Shown here: one piece after another, positions 37,483 through 45,812 of the stretch
Numbering within the stretch: the stretch's first letter is position 1
Layout of the letters: every line of letters begins with the position of its first letter
Assembly: GCF_001975985.1 (NCBI RefSeq)
Contig: NZ_MTQF01000004.1
Coordinates: forward strand, 403,838-467,837
Length of the DNA stretch: 64,000 nt
Direction: 5' to 3'
Origin: [Flexibacter] sp. ATCC 35103
GTDB taxonomy: Bacteria > Bacteroidota > Bacteroidia > Flavobacteriales > Flavobacteriaceae
Notes under the pieces: generated by a model
The model's database searches: none
What the model was told of the DNA's origin: nothing
Seen by the model: the letters and a program-made list of their open reading frames with translations, nothing else
Program-made: the position numbers and the translations under genes

Positions 37483-38058
37483 ATGATTTTAAAAGAATTT
37501 TATAACGAGAAAAAGAGCGCAATCGAAACGGAGTTTTCAACGAATGCGCCAACAGTACAGCTTTACAGTGATGCTGTTTTTAAAACTGCTATTGAAGCGC
37601 CTTTAGTAATGTTTAAATATGATTCTATTTCATGGGAAACATCGTCTGAGAAAAACTATAAAGCAGATGTCTCTTTTTGTTTATACATTGTATTACCTAT
37701 TGGTTCTGCTTCCTCTACAAGTTATGAAGAAGTATTCGAAATGGCACATCGCTTAGACAAAGCCGTCTTGTCTGCAACGAGCAATAATGCTTTTATAGAT
37801 ACCAATTCGACTTTTAAAGTAAAAGAAAAGCAATACAATAACGAGGAAGTTTACTGGAATAAAAATGACCATTTTATTTGGGAGATCACTTATAAAACAA
37901 CATTAATTGAAAATATCCTAAAAAAGAAATATATCCTTTTTAATAATGGCTTAAGTAATGAAGCATTAGAAGAATTGGGATATGACCTGACTTCCGGAAT
38001 AATAGGAATCAACCCTAATCAAGTTGAAGGAAATATAGAGTTAGATACCACAAGATAA
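37483..38058 (+). CDS. Tail terminator/completion-like protein
   Basis: 191 residues. Mixed alpha/beta sequence with FKYDSISWETSSEKNYKADV and VSFCLYIVLPIGSASSTSYE resembling small tail-terminator proteins that cap tube and sheath. The assignment rests on position before the sheath gene and on size, not on a clear motif. First gene under repressor control. Confidence 0.4.
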   Translation: MILKEFYNEKKSAIETEFSTNAPTVQLYSDAVFKTAIEAPLVMFKYDSISWETSSEKNYKADVSFCLYIVLPIGSASSTSYEEVFEMAHRLDKAVLSATSNNAFIDTNSTFKVKEKQYNNEEVYWNKNDHFIWEITYKTTLIENILKKKYILFNNGLSNEALEELGYDLTSGIIGINPNQVEGNIELDTTR

Positions 38059-38160
38059 TCTAAACGGTCTATTAATTTACAGATAAATGGCATAACAATA
38101 CCACAGCATACAAAACCAGATCTTAAATAAAATTAACCCATCCTTATTAAAACCCCAAAA

Positions 38161-38340
38161 ATGAAAAGAAGCAGAACACTATTAGACAAAAGGAGAGATT
38201 ATGTGATCAACTACCTAAATAGAAATCAAGCTAAACAAATGAAAGTTGTGGTATCTGAACTTTCGGATACTTTGTTCCTCACAGAGCGCACTATTTATAC
38301 CATTATAAATGAAGGACTCGCTACAGAGGCCCGAGCTTAA
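38161..38340 (+). CDS. 59-residue helix-turn-helix protein, candidate activator of the tail locus
   Basis: ATG to TAA, 59 residues, very basic N-terminus (MKRSRTLLDKRRDYVINYLN). Residues about 28-50 (VVVSELSDTLFLTERTIYTI) read as a helix-turn-helix: helix, a turn around LFLT, then a recognition helix ERTIYTIINEG. It lies 102 bp after the tail completion gene in the same transcript and 5 bp before the box of the sheath promoter. Candidate activator that binds the boxes; a role as an Xis- or Cox-like DNA binder is an alternative. Confidence 0.6.
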   Translation: MKRSRTLLDKRRDYVINYLNRNQAKQMKVVVSELSDTLFLTERTIYTIINEGLATEARA

Positions 38341-38344
38341 AACA

Positions 38345-38406
38345 CTGAAACTACTGGCTTTGACAACCAAAAAAATTGGAAAAAGCAACCTTGAACCTTA
38401 AATTTG
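38345..38406 (+). promoter_or_regulatory. Box promoter 5 (sheath and tube)
   Basis: CTGAAACTACTG at 38345-38356 and perfect TAAATTTG at 38399-38406; spacing 54 bp. A TTG at 38376-38378 is 20 bp before the -7. The transcript has a leader of about 230 bases with a hairpin (TTTTGCC / AGGCAAAA region, 38583-38608) before the sheath gene. Confidence 0.75.
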
Positions 38407-38644
38407 TACCCGATATCAAAAGCAAATTTATCTCTTGGCCAAGAGCAAAATTCAATTGAAAAACCAGTTTTTATAAACCGTCCAAAAATACCAATCTACT
38501 TTTTGGATTCCAGATTACGAATACTTTTTCTTAAAAATTAAATCATTGATAATAATAAGCTTAGCAACTTGTTACAGTCCTTCTTTTGCCTTTTTTCAGG
38601 CAAAAACCAAAAACAAATTTTAAACAATTAAAACAATTTATATT

Positions 38645-39961
38645 ATGAGTACATTAAACGATGTAGTGATTAACAAACTATCAGGCGGATTAGGAAGAAG
38701 AAATCCAGACCAGGATATGGTTTCAGGATTACTTTTTGACGGTGTTGCAACTACAAAATTAACAGTAAACAAAATTGAGCGCCTGGTTTCTCTAGAAGAT
38801 GCCAAAGCATTAGGAATTACTGCTGATTATGATGTAAATGGACAATCAGCGTATTACCAAATTCAACAATTTTTTAGAATGAACCCTTCCGGAGACTTGT
38901 ACATCATGGCATCTACAGGAGCTTCATACGCAGAGATTGCAGGAAAAGCAAAAGAAATGCAGGAAAAAGCAAACGGAAACATTCGTCAAATGGCAATTAT
39001 ATATTCTGGAGCGGCAACATTTGAAGATACTTTAGACGCTGCGGCTGTAGCAAAAACGCAAACTGAGCTTGCATACGTAGATTACATTCCTTTTGAAGTT
39101 ATCCTTGAAGGAAAAGGATTTGATGCTGACTCTGCTACTAGTTTAGCCGAATTAAACGCAGAAAACGTATCTGTAGTAGTTGCTATGGATGTCGAGAAAG
39201 CGCTTGAACAAAAGTTAGTGAGAGAGGACAATAATACGGTTTACAATCTGGCTCCCGGGGAGAAATTGGCCCGAATAGAAGACACAAATGTTTTTAACGT
39301 AAAAACTAAAGACGGTTACAAAGAAGAAGATGGCGCTTTTCTTGAATTCACTTTTAGAGAGGTATACAAAAACACAGCAGCAGTTGGACTTGCGTTAGGA
39401 GCTGTATCAAGAGCAAAAGTATCTGAAAACATTGCCTGGATCGAAAAATTCAATCTTACCGGTGAAGGTTTTTCAAAAGCTGGTTTCATTGGCGGACAAG
39501 AAATTAAAACCCTTGGAACTTTAAGTGAGCTAAACGATAACAGATTCATTTTTGCAAAAACGCATACTGGCTTAGCAGGTGTTTATTTTAATGACAGCCA
39601 CACTTGTACTACAGGAACATCTGACTTTGCTTATGTAGAAAACAACCGTACAATCAATAAAGCAACCCGTTTATTGCGTACTGCTTTGTTACCAAAATTA
39701 GCTTCTCCGGTTTTAGTAGACATTGATGGAAAATTGCCACAATCCGTTTCAAAAAGCTTTGAAGGCTTATGCAGAAGTGCTCTGGAAGGAATGGTAGCTA
39801 ATCAGGAAGTTTCTGCTTTTGATGTGTATGTAGATCCAAAACAAAACATTTTGGCAACATCAGAATTAAAAGTAAAAGCAGAAATCACACCAATTGGAAC
39901 TGCCCGTAAAATTACTGTTGATTTAGGGTTCAAAAATCCTTTTGGAATCGAAAAAGCATAA
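38645..39961 (+). CDS. Contractile tail sheath protein (DUF2586-like)
   Basis: 438 residues. The sequence opens with MSTLNDVVINKLSGGLGRRN and has a central Rossmann-like part (GDLYIMASTGASYAEIAGKA, then FEDTLDAAAVAKTQTELAYV). It ends with a sheath-type C-terminal domain (AEITPIGTARKITVDLGFKN) that forms the interlocking strands between sheath subunits. The DUF2586 group is the known sheath of Bacteroidetes contractile tails. It contracts to drive the tube. Expressed from box promoter 5 with the tube gene. Confidence 0.8.
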   Translation: MSTLNDVVINKLSGGLGRRNPDQDMVSGLLFDGVATTKLTVNKIERLVSLEDAKALGITADYDVNGQSAYYQIQQFFRMNPSGDLYIMASTGASYAEIAGKAKEMQEKANGNIRQMAIIYSGAATFEDTLDAAAVAKTQTELAYVDYIPFEVILEGKGFDADSATSLAELNAENVSVVVAMDVEKALEQKLVREDNNTVYNLAPGEKLARIEDTNVFNVKTKDGYKEEDGAFLEFTFREVYKNTAAVGLALGAVSRAKVSENIAWIEKFNLTGEGFSKAGFIGGQEIKTLGTLSELNDNRFIFAKTHTGLAGVYFNDSHTCTTGTSDFAYVENNRTINKATRLLRTALLPKLASPVLVDIDGKLPQSVSKSFEGLCRSALEGMVANQEVSAFDVYVDPKQNILATSELKVKAEITPIGTARKITVDLGFKNPFGIEKA

Positions 39962-40092
39962 TTTATTGAATTTCTTATAATTCAAAAACAATAAAATTTC
40001 ATCAATAATATTACCACATTTCAATTGTTTAAAAACAAAGGTGATAGTTCCTGAGCGTTATCAGGATTAATAAAAAACAAATCAAGATACAT

Positions 40093-40518
40093 ATGAATAA
40101 ATTACCATTAATTAACGGACAACAACACAGCTGGTCATCTATCGAAGTAAGTATTGCAGGTAACATCGTTACCGGAATCACAGCTGTAAACTATAGTGAC
40201 TCAGTTTCTAAAGAAAACCATTACGGAGCCGGAGATATGCCGGTACACAGAGGCAGAGGAAAATATGAGGCAAAAGCGTCAATTACTTTATATAACTACG
40301 AAGTCGAAGCTATTTTGGCAGCTTTACCAAAAGGGCAAAGATTGCAGGATATTAATCCGTTTAGCATCATTGTGAGTTACCTTGATGACAGCAACGAAGT
40401 AATTACACACACAGTAAGAAACTGCGAATTCAACTCAAACAGCAGAGGAATTAGTCAGGGAGATACTAAAATTGCAGTTTCTTTTGACTTGATTTGTTCT
40501 CACGTTGAATGGAATTAA
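40093..40518 (+). CDS. Tail tube protein
   Basis: 141 residues, one beta-barrel-sized domain. WSSIEVSIAGNIVTGITAVN and HYGAGDMPVHRGRGKYEAKA are characteristic of Bacteroidetes contractile-tail tubes, with the C-terminal strand KIAVSFDLICSHVEW. It follows the sheath after 131 bp, as in all contractile systems. The barrel subunit stacks in hexameric rings to make the inner tube. Confidence 0.75.
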   Translation: MNKLPLINGQQHSWSSIEVSIAGNIVTGITAVNYSDSVSKENHYGAGDMPVHRGRGKYEAKASITLYNYEVEAILAALPKGQRLQDINPFSIIVSYLDDSNEVITHTVRNCEFNSNSRGISQGDTKIAVSFDLICSHVEWN

Positions 40519-40690
40519 TCATCCTGATAAATTCCTAAAATTATAATCCCCATTCCCCTCTAAAACCGACTTAAAAGAGAAACCCAATTCTATTGCGTTA
40601 TGCAAAAAAGGAGTTCCTGGAACATGATTTTTGCCAGCAAATTTATTCTACAAGCTCTTTATTAGTCCGTTTAAAAAGGGAACCTACTTC

Positions 40691-40748
40691 AAGAGGCTGT
40701 TTTGAGATTATTCAACTCAAAAAAAATAACTCAGGCAGCCTCTTTTTT
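40691..40748 (+). terminator. Hairpin terminator after the tube gene
   Basis: Stem AAGAGGCTG / CAGCCTCTT with an inner TTGAG / CTCAA arm, followed by TTTTTT. It would reduce read-through into the downstream genes. The rest of 40519-40832 holds nothing else recognised. Confidence 0.7.
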
Positions 40749-40832
40749 ACCCGTGTCTAAGAAACAACAAAAAGACACCACTAAATCAGACATCAACTTA
40801 CCTCTATCATACAACCCATAATAAGTTTAAAA

Positions 40833-41177
40833 ATGGAAATAGCAAACTCAAAAAATATCGACGTTCTTGACGGAAATATTACTCAGGCACAACTCAACCA
40901 ATGGAAATACAAACATAAAAAAGTAATTAAACTCACCATTGCAGATGATGACGAAACAATCTTATTTGCCTATTTCAAAAAACCGGATATCAGTATTCGT
41001 TCAGCCGTATTACAAGCTTCAAAAATGGATGAATTTAAAGCGCTTGAAGTATTATTTAAAAATTGCTATTTGGGCGGTGATGCCAAAATTGAGCAAGAAG
41101 ACGATTTACGTCTTAATATTACCACAGCATTCTCAGATCATATTCAGCCAAAACCGGTTAAAATAGAAATTCTATAG
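40833..41177 (+). CDS. Tail assembly chaperone-like protein
   Basis: 114 residues, acidic and helical, paralogous to the protein at 31055 over about 65 residues (KYKHKKVIKLTIADD, then YFKKPDISI). Position directly downstream of the tube gene is where tail assembly chaperones of phages sit, normally followed by the tape measure gene. Here the next gene is a possible cargo protein. Confidence 0.5.
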   Translation: MEIANSKNIDVLDGNITQAQLNQWKYKHKKVIKLTIADDDETILFAYFKKPDISIRSAVLQASKMDEFKALEVLFKNCYLGGDAKIEQEDDLRLNITTAFSDHIQPKPVKIEIL

Positions 41178-41214
41178 TAAATACCTTTTTGCCCTTTCAT
41201 AAAAAACCATCCTA

Positions 41215-42099
41215 ATGAGTACCAGAAAACATATTATAGAACTAAAAGATACTAGTGCTTCTGAAATGGCCCGTTTTAGACGAATTATGCTTGGCATTTG
41301 GCGTCAGCAGATCGAAGATGATAAAAATGCTAGTGAAATGGAGAGATTTATTAATGAGAATATTGGATCTTTAATTAAAAAAGATTCAAATATTGATTAT
41401 TATACAATAAATGATCAATCTGAATTAACTGATCCAAATTATAAATATTCTGGAGACTTCTATTCAAAAGACGGTCGTTATTTGGGCAATGAAGGCCTAC
41501 CTGAAAACAAAGTATATATAGTTGAAAATGATGGCTATAAAATTCATAATACTGGTAAAGGAACTGCCGAAATAAGAATGGATAAGAGCAAAATAACTAA
41601 TTTAACTGAAAAAACAGGGCTGACTCATTCGCAAATGTTAGATAGAGCCAATTGGATATACGCTGAAGGTGGATACAAAATACCAGAGTTTTATGCTTAT
41701 ACAATCGAAAATGCCTATAATGATAAAAACATTGCAAAAAAAAGGGAAAGCAGACTTTATCTATATTTGATGCAAGATGCAAGTGGAAGACTAGAAAAAG
41801 ATAAATATTTCTCTGGCGGATATAAAAATCAAACTGGTAAACGTTTTTGGGATGCACGTGGTACAACTTCAATGGACAGCGACATGCAAAATACAATAGC
41901 TGCGGTAATAAAATCCAAACTATTTCCCGAAAAAGATCCAACTGGTGGTACAAATTCCTGGCTGGGTTATGAAAAAGGGATTCATCAAGGAGAATATTAT
42001 ATTGAATCACTAGGTTCCAGACATTTTTTTCAAAAGAGAAAACCTGGCAAATCTCTTAAGAAAACAACCATTAAAAAAGAATATAAAATAATAGATTAA
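41215..42099 (+). CDS. Possible cargo/effector protein occupying the tape-measure position
   Basis: 294 residues. Residues 1-57 are a basic/acidic helical region (IIELKDTSASEMARFRRIML). Residues 80-105 (GDFYSKDGRYLGNEGLPENK) share the GDF-x4-G-x-YLG pattern with the HExxH protein. The C-terminal half (MLDRANWIYAEGGYKIPEFY, then KRFWDARGTTSMDSDMQNTI) resembles Bacteroidetes secreted-toxin segments but no catalytic motif is recognised. A tape measure protein is expected here; this one has no long coiled coil or hydrophobic segment. Confidence 0.45.
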   Translation: MSTRKHIIELKDTSASEMARFRRIMLGIWRQQIEDDKNASEMERFINENIGSLIKKDSNIDYYTINDQSELTDPNYKYSGDFYSKDGRYLGNEGLPENKVYIVENDGYKIHNTGKGTAEIRMDKSKITNLTEKTGLTHSQMLDRANWIYAEGGYKIPEFYAYTIENAYNDKNIAKKRESRLYLYLMQDASGRLEKDKYFSGGYKNQTGKRFWDARGTTSMDSDMQNTIAAVIKSKLFPEKDPTGGTNSWLGYEKGIHQGEYYIESLGSRHFFQKRKPGKSLKKTTIKKEYKIID

Positions 42100-42121
42100 A
42101 AAAATTATTATTCTCTATTAT

Positions 42122-42160
42122 AAATCCGTTTTTCTGATCTGGAAAAATGGATTTTTTTTA
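42122..42160 (+). terminator. Rho-independent terminator
   Basis: Stem AAATCCGTTTTT / GGAAAAATGGATTT (imperfect) then TTTTT, after the cargo-like gene. Confidence 0.65.
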
Positions 42161-42203
42161 TCATTTATCTTGATTTTCAACCCAAAAAAATCAAGATAAT
42201 CTA

Positions 42204-42267
42204 TTGAAACTACTGACTTAAAATACATTAAAATTTTTAAAAAACACACTATTTCGGCGTATTTTTA
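42204..42267 (+). promoter_or_regulatory. Box promoter 6 (lysis operon)
   Basis: TTGAAACTACTG at 42204-42215 and TATTTTTA at 42260-42267; spacing 56 bp. The leader to the endolysin gene is nearly 200 bases and shows nothing further. Confidence 0.65.
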
Positions 42268-42466
42268 TATTATAATTAAAACACTTATTCCATTAAAATC
42301 ACATTTTTAAAAAGGAATATTTACATCATTTACTTAAGAAATTCTTTCATCTTAAGTAAATCTCAAAACACAAATAATCTTACTAAATACTAAAACTTCA
42401 GATTGTCTTCAAACAATCAGAAAGGCTTTTTATTCTCAAAATTTAAAATCTTTAATACATACAAAT

Positions 42467-42949
42467 ATGGATCAAATAACAAAAAAACACATTGATTTGC
42501 TTCATCCTTCGGTTAGGGAAGAAGTTACTAAAATCATCGGGGAATGTGATCTTGCCTTAACCGGAAAGGCTAAAGTTCGCATTACGCAAGGACTCAGATC
42601 ATTTCAGGAACAAGAAAACCTTTATGCTTTTGGCAGAACGAAACCCGGAAAAAAAGTAACAAATGCAAAAGGCGGACAATCCATTCATAATTATGGTTTT
42701 GCAGTAGACATTTGTTTAATTATAGATGGTAAAGTGGCTTCTTGGGATACGGTGAAAGACTGGGATAATGATCAAATTTCGGATTGGCAGGAATGTGTCA
42801 AAATTTTCGCCAAATATAATTGGAATTGGGGTGGAGACTGGAAAACATTTAAGGATCTTCCGCATTTTGATAAAAAAGGATATAGCGACTGGAAAGTACT
42901 CAGCAAGCTAAAACGCGACAAAAAAAACTATGTAATCTTATACAAATAA
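42467..42949 (+). CDS. M15-family L-Ala-D-Glu / D-Ala-D-Ala peptidase (endolysin)
   Basis: 160 residues. QSIHNYGFAVDI has His74 and Asp81, and LPHFDKKGY has His133: the zinc ligands of the M15 (VanY-type) peptidases. The N-terminal RITQGLRSFQEQENLYAFGR is the usual substrate-binding segment. Such enzymes cut peptidoglycan stem peptides. No signal peptide, so release needs a holin. First gene of a three-gene lysis operon. Confidence 0.85.
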   Translation: MDQITKKHIDLLHPSVREEVTKIIGECDLALTGKAKVRITQGLRSFQEQENLYAFGRTKPGKKVTNAKGGQSIHNYGFAVDICLIIDGKVASWDTVKDWDNDQISDWQECVKIFAKYNWNWGGDWKTFKDLPHFDKKGYSDWKVLSKLKRDKKNYVILYK

Positions 42950-42953
42950 TCAG

Positions 42954-43424
42954 ATGAAATATTTAAAATTAAAACATACTGTATTTTTAATTGCCATCAC
43001 TTTTGCAATTAGCTCTTGTACCTCAACCAGAACTGCCCTATTTGATCCTTACTCTTATCAAAAAACAACAGAGTTAAAAGTAGAAACTTCTAAATTAATG
43101 ACTAAGGCAAATACACCTTATACTAATTATAAAGAAGAGATTGAGACTTTACAGCTCAACATTGAAAAATTGATCGAATACGAAAAAAACAAACCCAATA
43201 ACGAAATCTCTTTTGAGATGTGGAAAATTCTAACCAATAAAGAAAAAAATCTTTTATCCGGATTTTTCAAGCGTTGGGAAACGAAAGTTATTTTATCTCC
43301 GCTTTTTATAGAAGAATCCAAAAAACAAATTTCAGATGCTTTGGATTTACTGATTCAATATGAAATTAAAAAAGACAAAGAGTCAAAAGATGCCCTTTTA
43401 GATTTAATCAACAGCAATACCTAA
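42954..43424 (+). CDS. Lipoprotein of the lysis operon (outer-membrane spanin-like candidate)
   Basis: 156 residues with a signal peptide and lipobox (AISSCTSTR), 4 bp after the endolysin gene. The mature part is helical and charged (EEIETLQLNIEKLIEYEKNK). An o-spanin that helps to break the outer membrane is a reasonable idea; i-spanin partner not obvious. No confirming motif. Confidence 0.45.
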   Translation: MKYLKLKHTVFLIAITFAISSCTSTRTALFDPYSYQKTTELKVETSKLMTKANTPYTNYKEEIETLQLNIEKLIEYEKNKPNNEISFEMWKILTNKEKNLLSGFFKRWETKVILSPLFIEESKKQISDALDLLIQYEIKKDKESKDALLDLINSNT

Positions 43425-43428
43425 AACC

Positions 43429-43761
43429 ATGAATAGCGAGCAACTTATAGAAGAGTTAAAAAGTAAATTAATAACGATTATAACAAAAAGTTATAAAGAC
43501 AACAAAGCCGAATTAGAAAAAGATCTAAATGCGTTTTTAGAAACATCTAAAGAAAAACTGGAACGCTGGATGATTCTTTTTGCTTCTGGAAATCTAACCG
43601 AAGAAGAATTAGAATGGCTCTTAAAAAGTCAACTCGATTTAGTGGCATTACAAGCGCTTCAAACTACCGGAATTTCAAAAATAAAACTGAATGCTATTAA
43701 AAACAACATCATAAAAATGATTTTTAAAGTGATTATCGACATGATCATTCCTGGTGTTTAA
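43429..43761 (+). CDS. Small helical protein of the lysis operon
   Basis: 110 residues, highly charged N-terminal helices (SYKDNKAELEKDLNAFLETS) and a more hydrophobic C-terminus (NIIKMIFKVIIDMIIPGV). No family recognised. It sits 4 bp after the lipoprotein gene, suggesting a lysis or lysis-timing role. Confidence 0.45.
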   Translation: MNSEQLIEELKSKLITIITKSYKDNKAELEKDLNAFLETSKEKLERWMILFASGNLTEEELEWLLKSQLDLVALQALQTTGISKIKLNAIKNNIIKMIFKVIIDMIIPGV

Positions 43762-43835
43762 AGATCTGGTTTTAGACTAAAAAAAACTAAATCAATTATC
43801 TGATTTTAAAAACTTTAACTACAAAAATCAACTTA

Positions 43836-43897
43836 CTGAAACTACTGATTACTACCCCTTAAAATCTTGGTTAAAGGCAAATCATGGCGTATTTTTA
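43836..43897 (+). promoter_or_regulatory. Box promoter 7 (baseplate operon)
   Basis: CTGAAACTACTG at 43836-43847 within TTACTGAAACTACTGA, and TATTTTTA at 43890-43897; spacing 54 bp, with TTG 20 bp before the -7. Leader about 85 bases. Confidence 0.75.
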
Positions 43898-43986
43898 CAG
43901 TATCAAATAAAACATCATCTTTTGAGTATGGCGCGCAAATTCAAAGGAAGATATTCATTAATAAAAACAATAAATAATAACGACAT

Positions 43987-44274
43987 ATGAAAGATTTTAT
44001 CATAGATGAGGACTTGTTAATTACAAATGGAGATTTCGCCATTAATGAGGCAGATCAGCAAAATATAGAACATCTATTGTTAAGCCAGAAAGGAAGTTAT
44101 AAAGAGTTTCCTATTCTGGGAGTAGGAATAAAAAAATACATTAACAGTCCGGATGCAACCTCCAGGCTTAGACTAGAAAACGAAATAGACAAACAATTAT
44201 CGTATGACAACTTCTATGTAAAAACATTAGACGTCAACGATTTACAAAACATTAAAATCGATGGGAACTATTAA
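43987..44274 (+). CDS. Baseplate wedge protein, GPW/gp25-like
   Basis: 95 residues. Pattern DFIIDEDLLITNGDFAINEA, then IEHLLLSQKGSYKEFPILGV, is the gp25/GPW family found in all contractile baseplates, including T6SS TssE. It overlaps the next gene by 14 bases. Confidence 0.75.
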   Translation: MKDFIIDEDLLITNGDFAINEADQQNIEHLLLSQKGSYKEFPILGVGIKKYINSPDATSRLRLENEIDKQLSYDNFYVKTLDVNDLQNIKIDGNY

Positions 44275-44563
44275 ACCACAAGAAAACCAAAACATTTTTG
44301 ACATCTCTTTACAAGAGTATGGAAGTATCGAAAAAGTATTCGATCTTTTAGAAGACAATGACCAGTTTAACCTGACAGATGACATTTCTGTATACGAAGA
44401 TTTAAAAATAGGCAGAGAAGCGTTTAAAAAGGATATTGTCGAATATTATAATTCGAGAAACTTAAAACCTGCAACGGCCATTTCTGACGAAGAGCAATAT
44501 TTACTGGATAACTTCTCCGGAATTGATTACATGATTATTGAAGATGATTTTATCATTTATTAA
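44261..44563 (+). CDS. Small tail protein with LysM-like start (gpX-like)
   Basis: 100 residues. QNIFDISLQEYGSIEKVFDL is a LysM-like opening as in gpX/gp53 tail proteins that bind the baseplate. The rest is acidic and helical. Overlap with the gp25-like gene indicates translational coupling. Confidence 0.55.
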   Translation: MGTIKPQENQNIFDISLQEYGSIEKVFDLLEDNDQFNLTDDISVYEDLKIGREAFKKDIVEYYNSRNLKPATAISDEEQYLLDNFSGIDYMIIEDDFIIY

Positions 44564-44609
44564 TAAACTATTCCTCATTTAAATTTCACCTTTTTAGAAA
44601 TTTAAAAAA

Positions 44610-44621
44610 CTGAAACTACAT
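44610..44621 (+). promoter_or_regulatory. Weak box remnant before the gpJ-like gene
   Basis: CTGAAACTACAT matches 10 of 12 box positions, but no good TAnnTTT element stands 54-56 bp downstream. Probably non-functional or a weak site. Confidence 0.3.
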
Positions 44622-44711
44622 CTCTGTAGCATTCACAAAAAAAAAACATAAACAATTATCTATAAGCATATTACATGTCTTACAGGCTAATCTATATTAA
44701 AAAATCAAAAT

Positions 44712-45797
44712 ATGGCACGTACAATTGCTGAAATACAGAATGAAATTCTGATTGAGAAAGGGAAACAATCTTCCCTAAACGGCTTAACAGATTCATTATC
44801 GAATTCAAAGACTGCGATTTGGAAACTTTGGATTAATATCGTCGCTACTGCGATTTGGGTTCACGAAAAAGTGGTAGAAAAAAATGCCCTGATATCAAGA
44901 CCTCACACTCTAAACTGGTATCGCGAACAGGCTTTAAATTTTCATTACGGAATGCCTTTAGATCCGGATTCGAGTAACGGAATGTCACTTATCTGGAAAG
45001 ATGGTTCATATCAATTTGATACTACAGATTTATCTGAAGACGAAATTGAACAGGCAAAAATAATAAAATATTGCGCTGTTAGCGAAATTGACTTAGAAAC
45101 AGTGCTTAAACCCAATCGCGATGTACAAGAAATTTTCTCTGATTATTTCCACAATAAAGTTGGGGTTGTTTTTATAAAAGTGGCTACGGTAAAAGAAGAC
45201 AAAATTTCGAGAATCGATGTACCAAACGAGCTTTTTGCTTTTAAGGAATATATCGCTAAAATTAAAGATGCGGGAAATCAGGTTTTCATCACATCTGATC
45301 AGGGCGATAATCTTAAATTAAATCTGAATGTTTACATCGATCCTTTAACGATTTATATTAATCCAAAAGACATTGAATATTATCAACTCAAAAGTTTAAG
45401 CAGGGATTTAAATGACGAAGAACAAATCAAATTAGCGGCTTACGAATTAGCCTTATTAGAAGAACCATTAGATACAAGAAACGGCTCATTAATATTAGAA
45501 AGTGAAGTTTTTCCGGTATTGGATGCAGCAAAAGATCATTTAAAAAACATTGAGTTTAATGGCGCTTTTGTAAAAACATATCTTGTTGATGCCGTTCAGA
45601 AAGCAACGGGAGTTAAAATTCCGATATTGAAAAAGGTCGAAACGGGCTGGGCAACAAATCCCAGCGATGATCCTGAAACCCTTAAGGATGTAACCAATAT
45701 TGAATATTTTATTCCAAATGCAGGATATTTTGATATGGATACACTTCAGGTTGAGGTAAATTACATTCCTTATACTTTCTACCGAGATAAACAATAG
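44712..45797 (+). CDS. Baseplate J-like protein
   Basis: 361 residues. The N-terminus (MARTIAEIQNEILIEKGKQS, then SKTAIWKLWINIVATAIWVH) and VAVFIKV-like strands fit the baseplate J / Mu gp47 family in Bacteroidetes. The middle (SDQGDNLKLNLNVYIDPLTI) supplies the beta domain. It would form the second wedge protein with the gp25-like protein. Located as expected between gp25 and gpI genes. Confidence 0.7.
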   Translation: MARTIAEIQNEILIEKGKQSSLNGLTDSLSNSKTAIWKLWINIVATAIWVHEKVVEKNALISRPHTLNWYREQALNFHYGMPLDPDSSNGMSLIWKDGSYQFDTTDLSEDEIEQAKIIKYCAVSEIDLETVLKPNRDVQEIFSDYFHNKVGVVFIKVATVKEDKISRIDVPNELFAFKEYIAKIKDAGNQVFITSDQGDNLKLNLNVYIDPLTIYINPKDIEYYQLKSLSRDLNDEEQIKLAAYELALLEEPLDTRNGSLILESEVFPVLDAAKDHLKNIEFNGAFVKTYLVDAVQKATGVKIPILKKVETGWATNPSDDPETLKDVTNIEYFIPNAGYFDMDTLQVEVNYIPYTFYRDKQ

Positions 45798-45812
45798 TCT
45801 AATATATATAAA

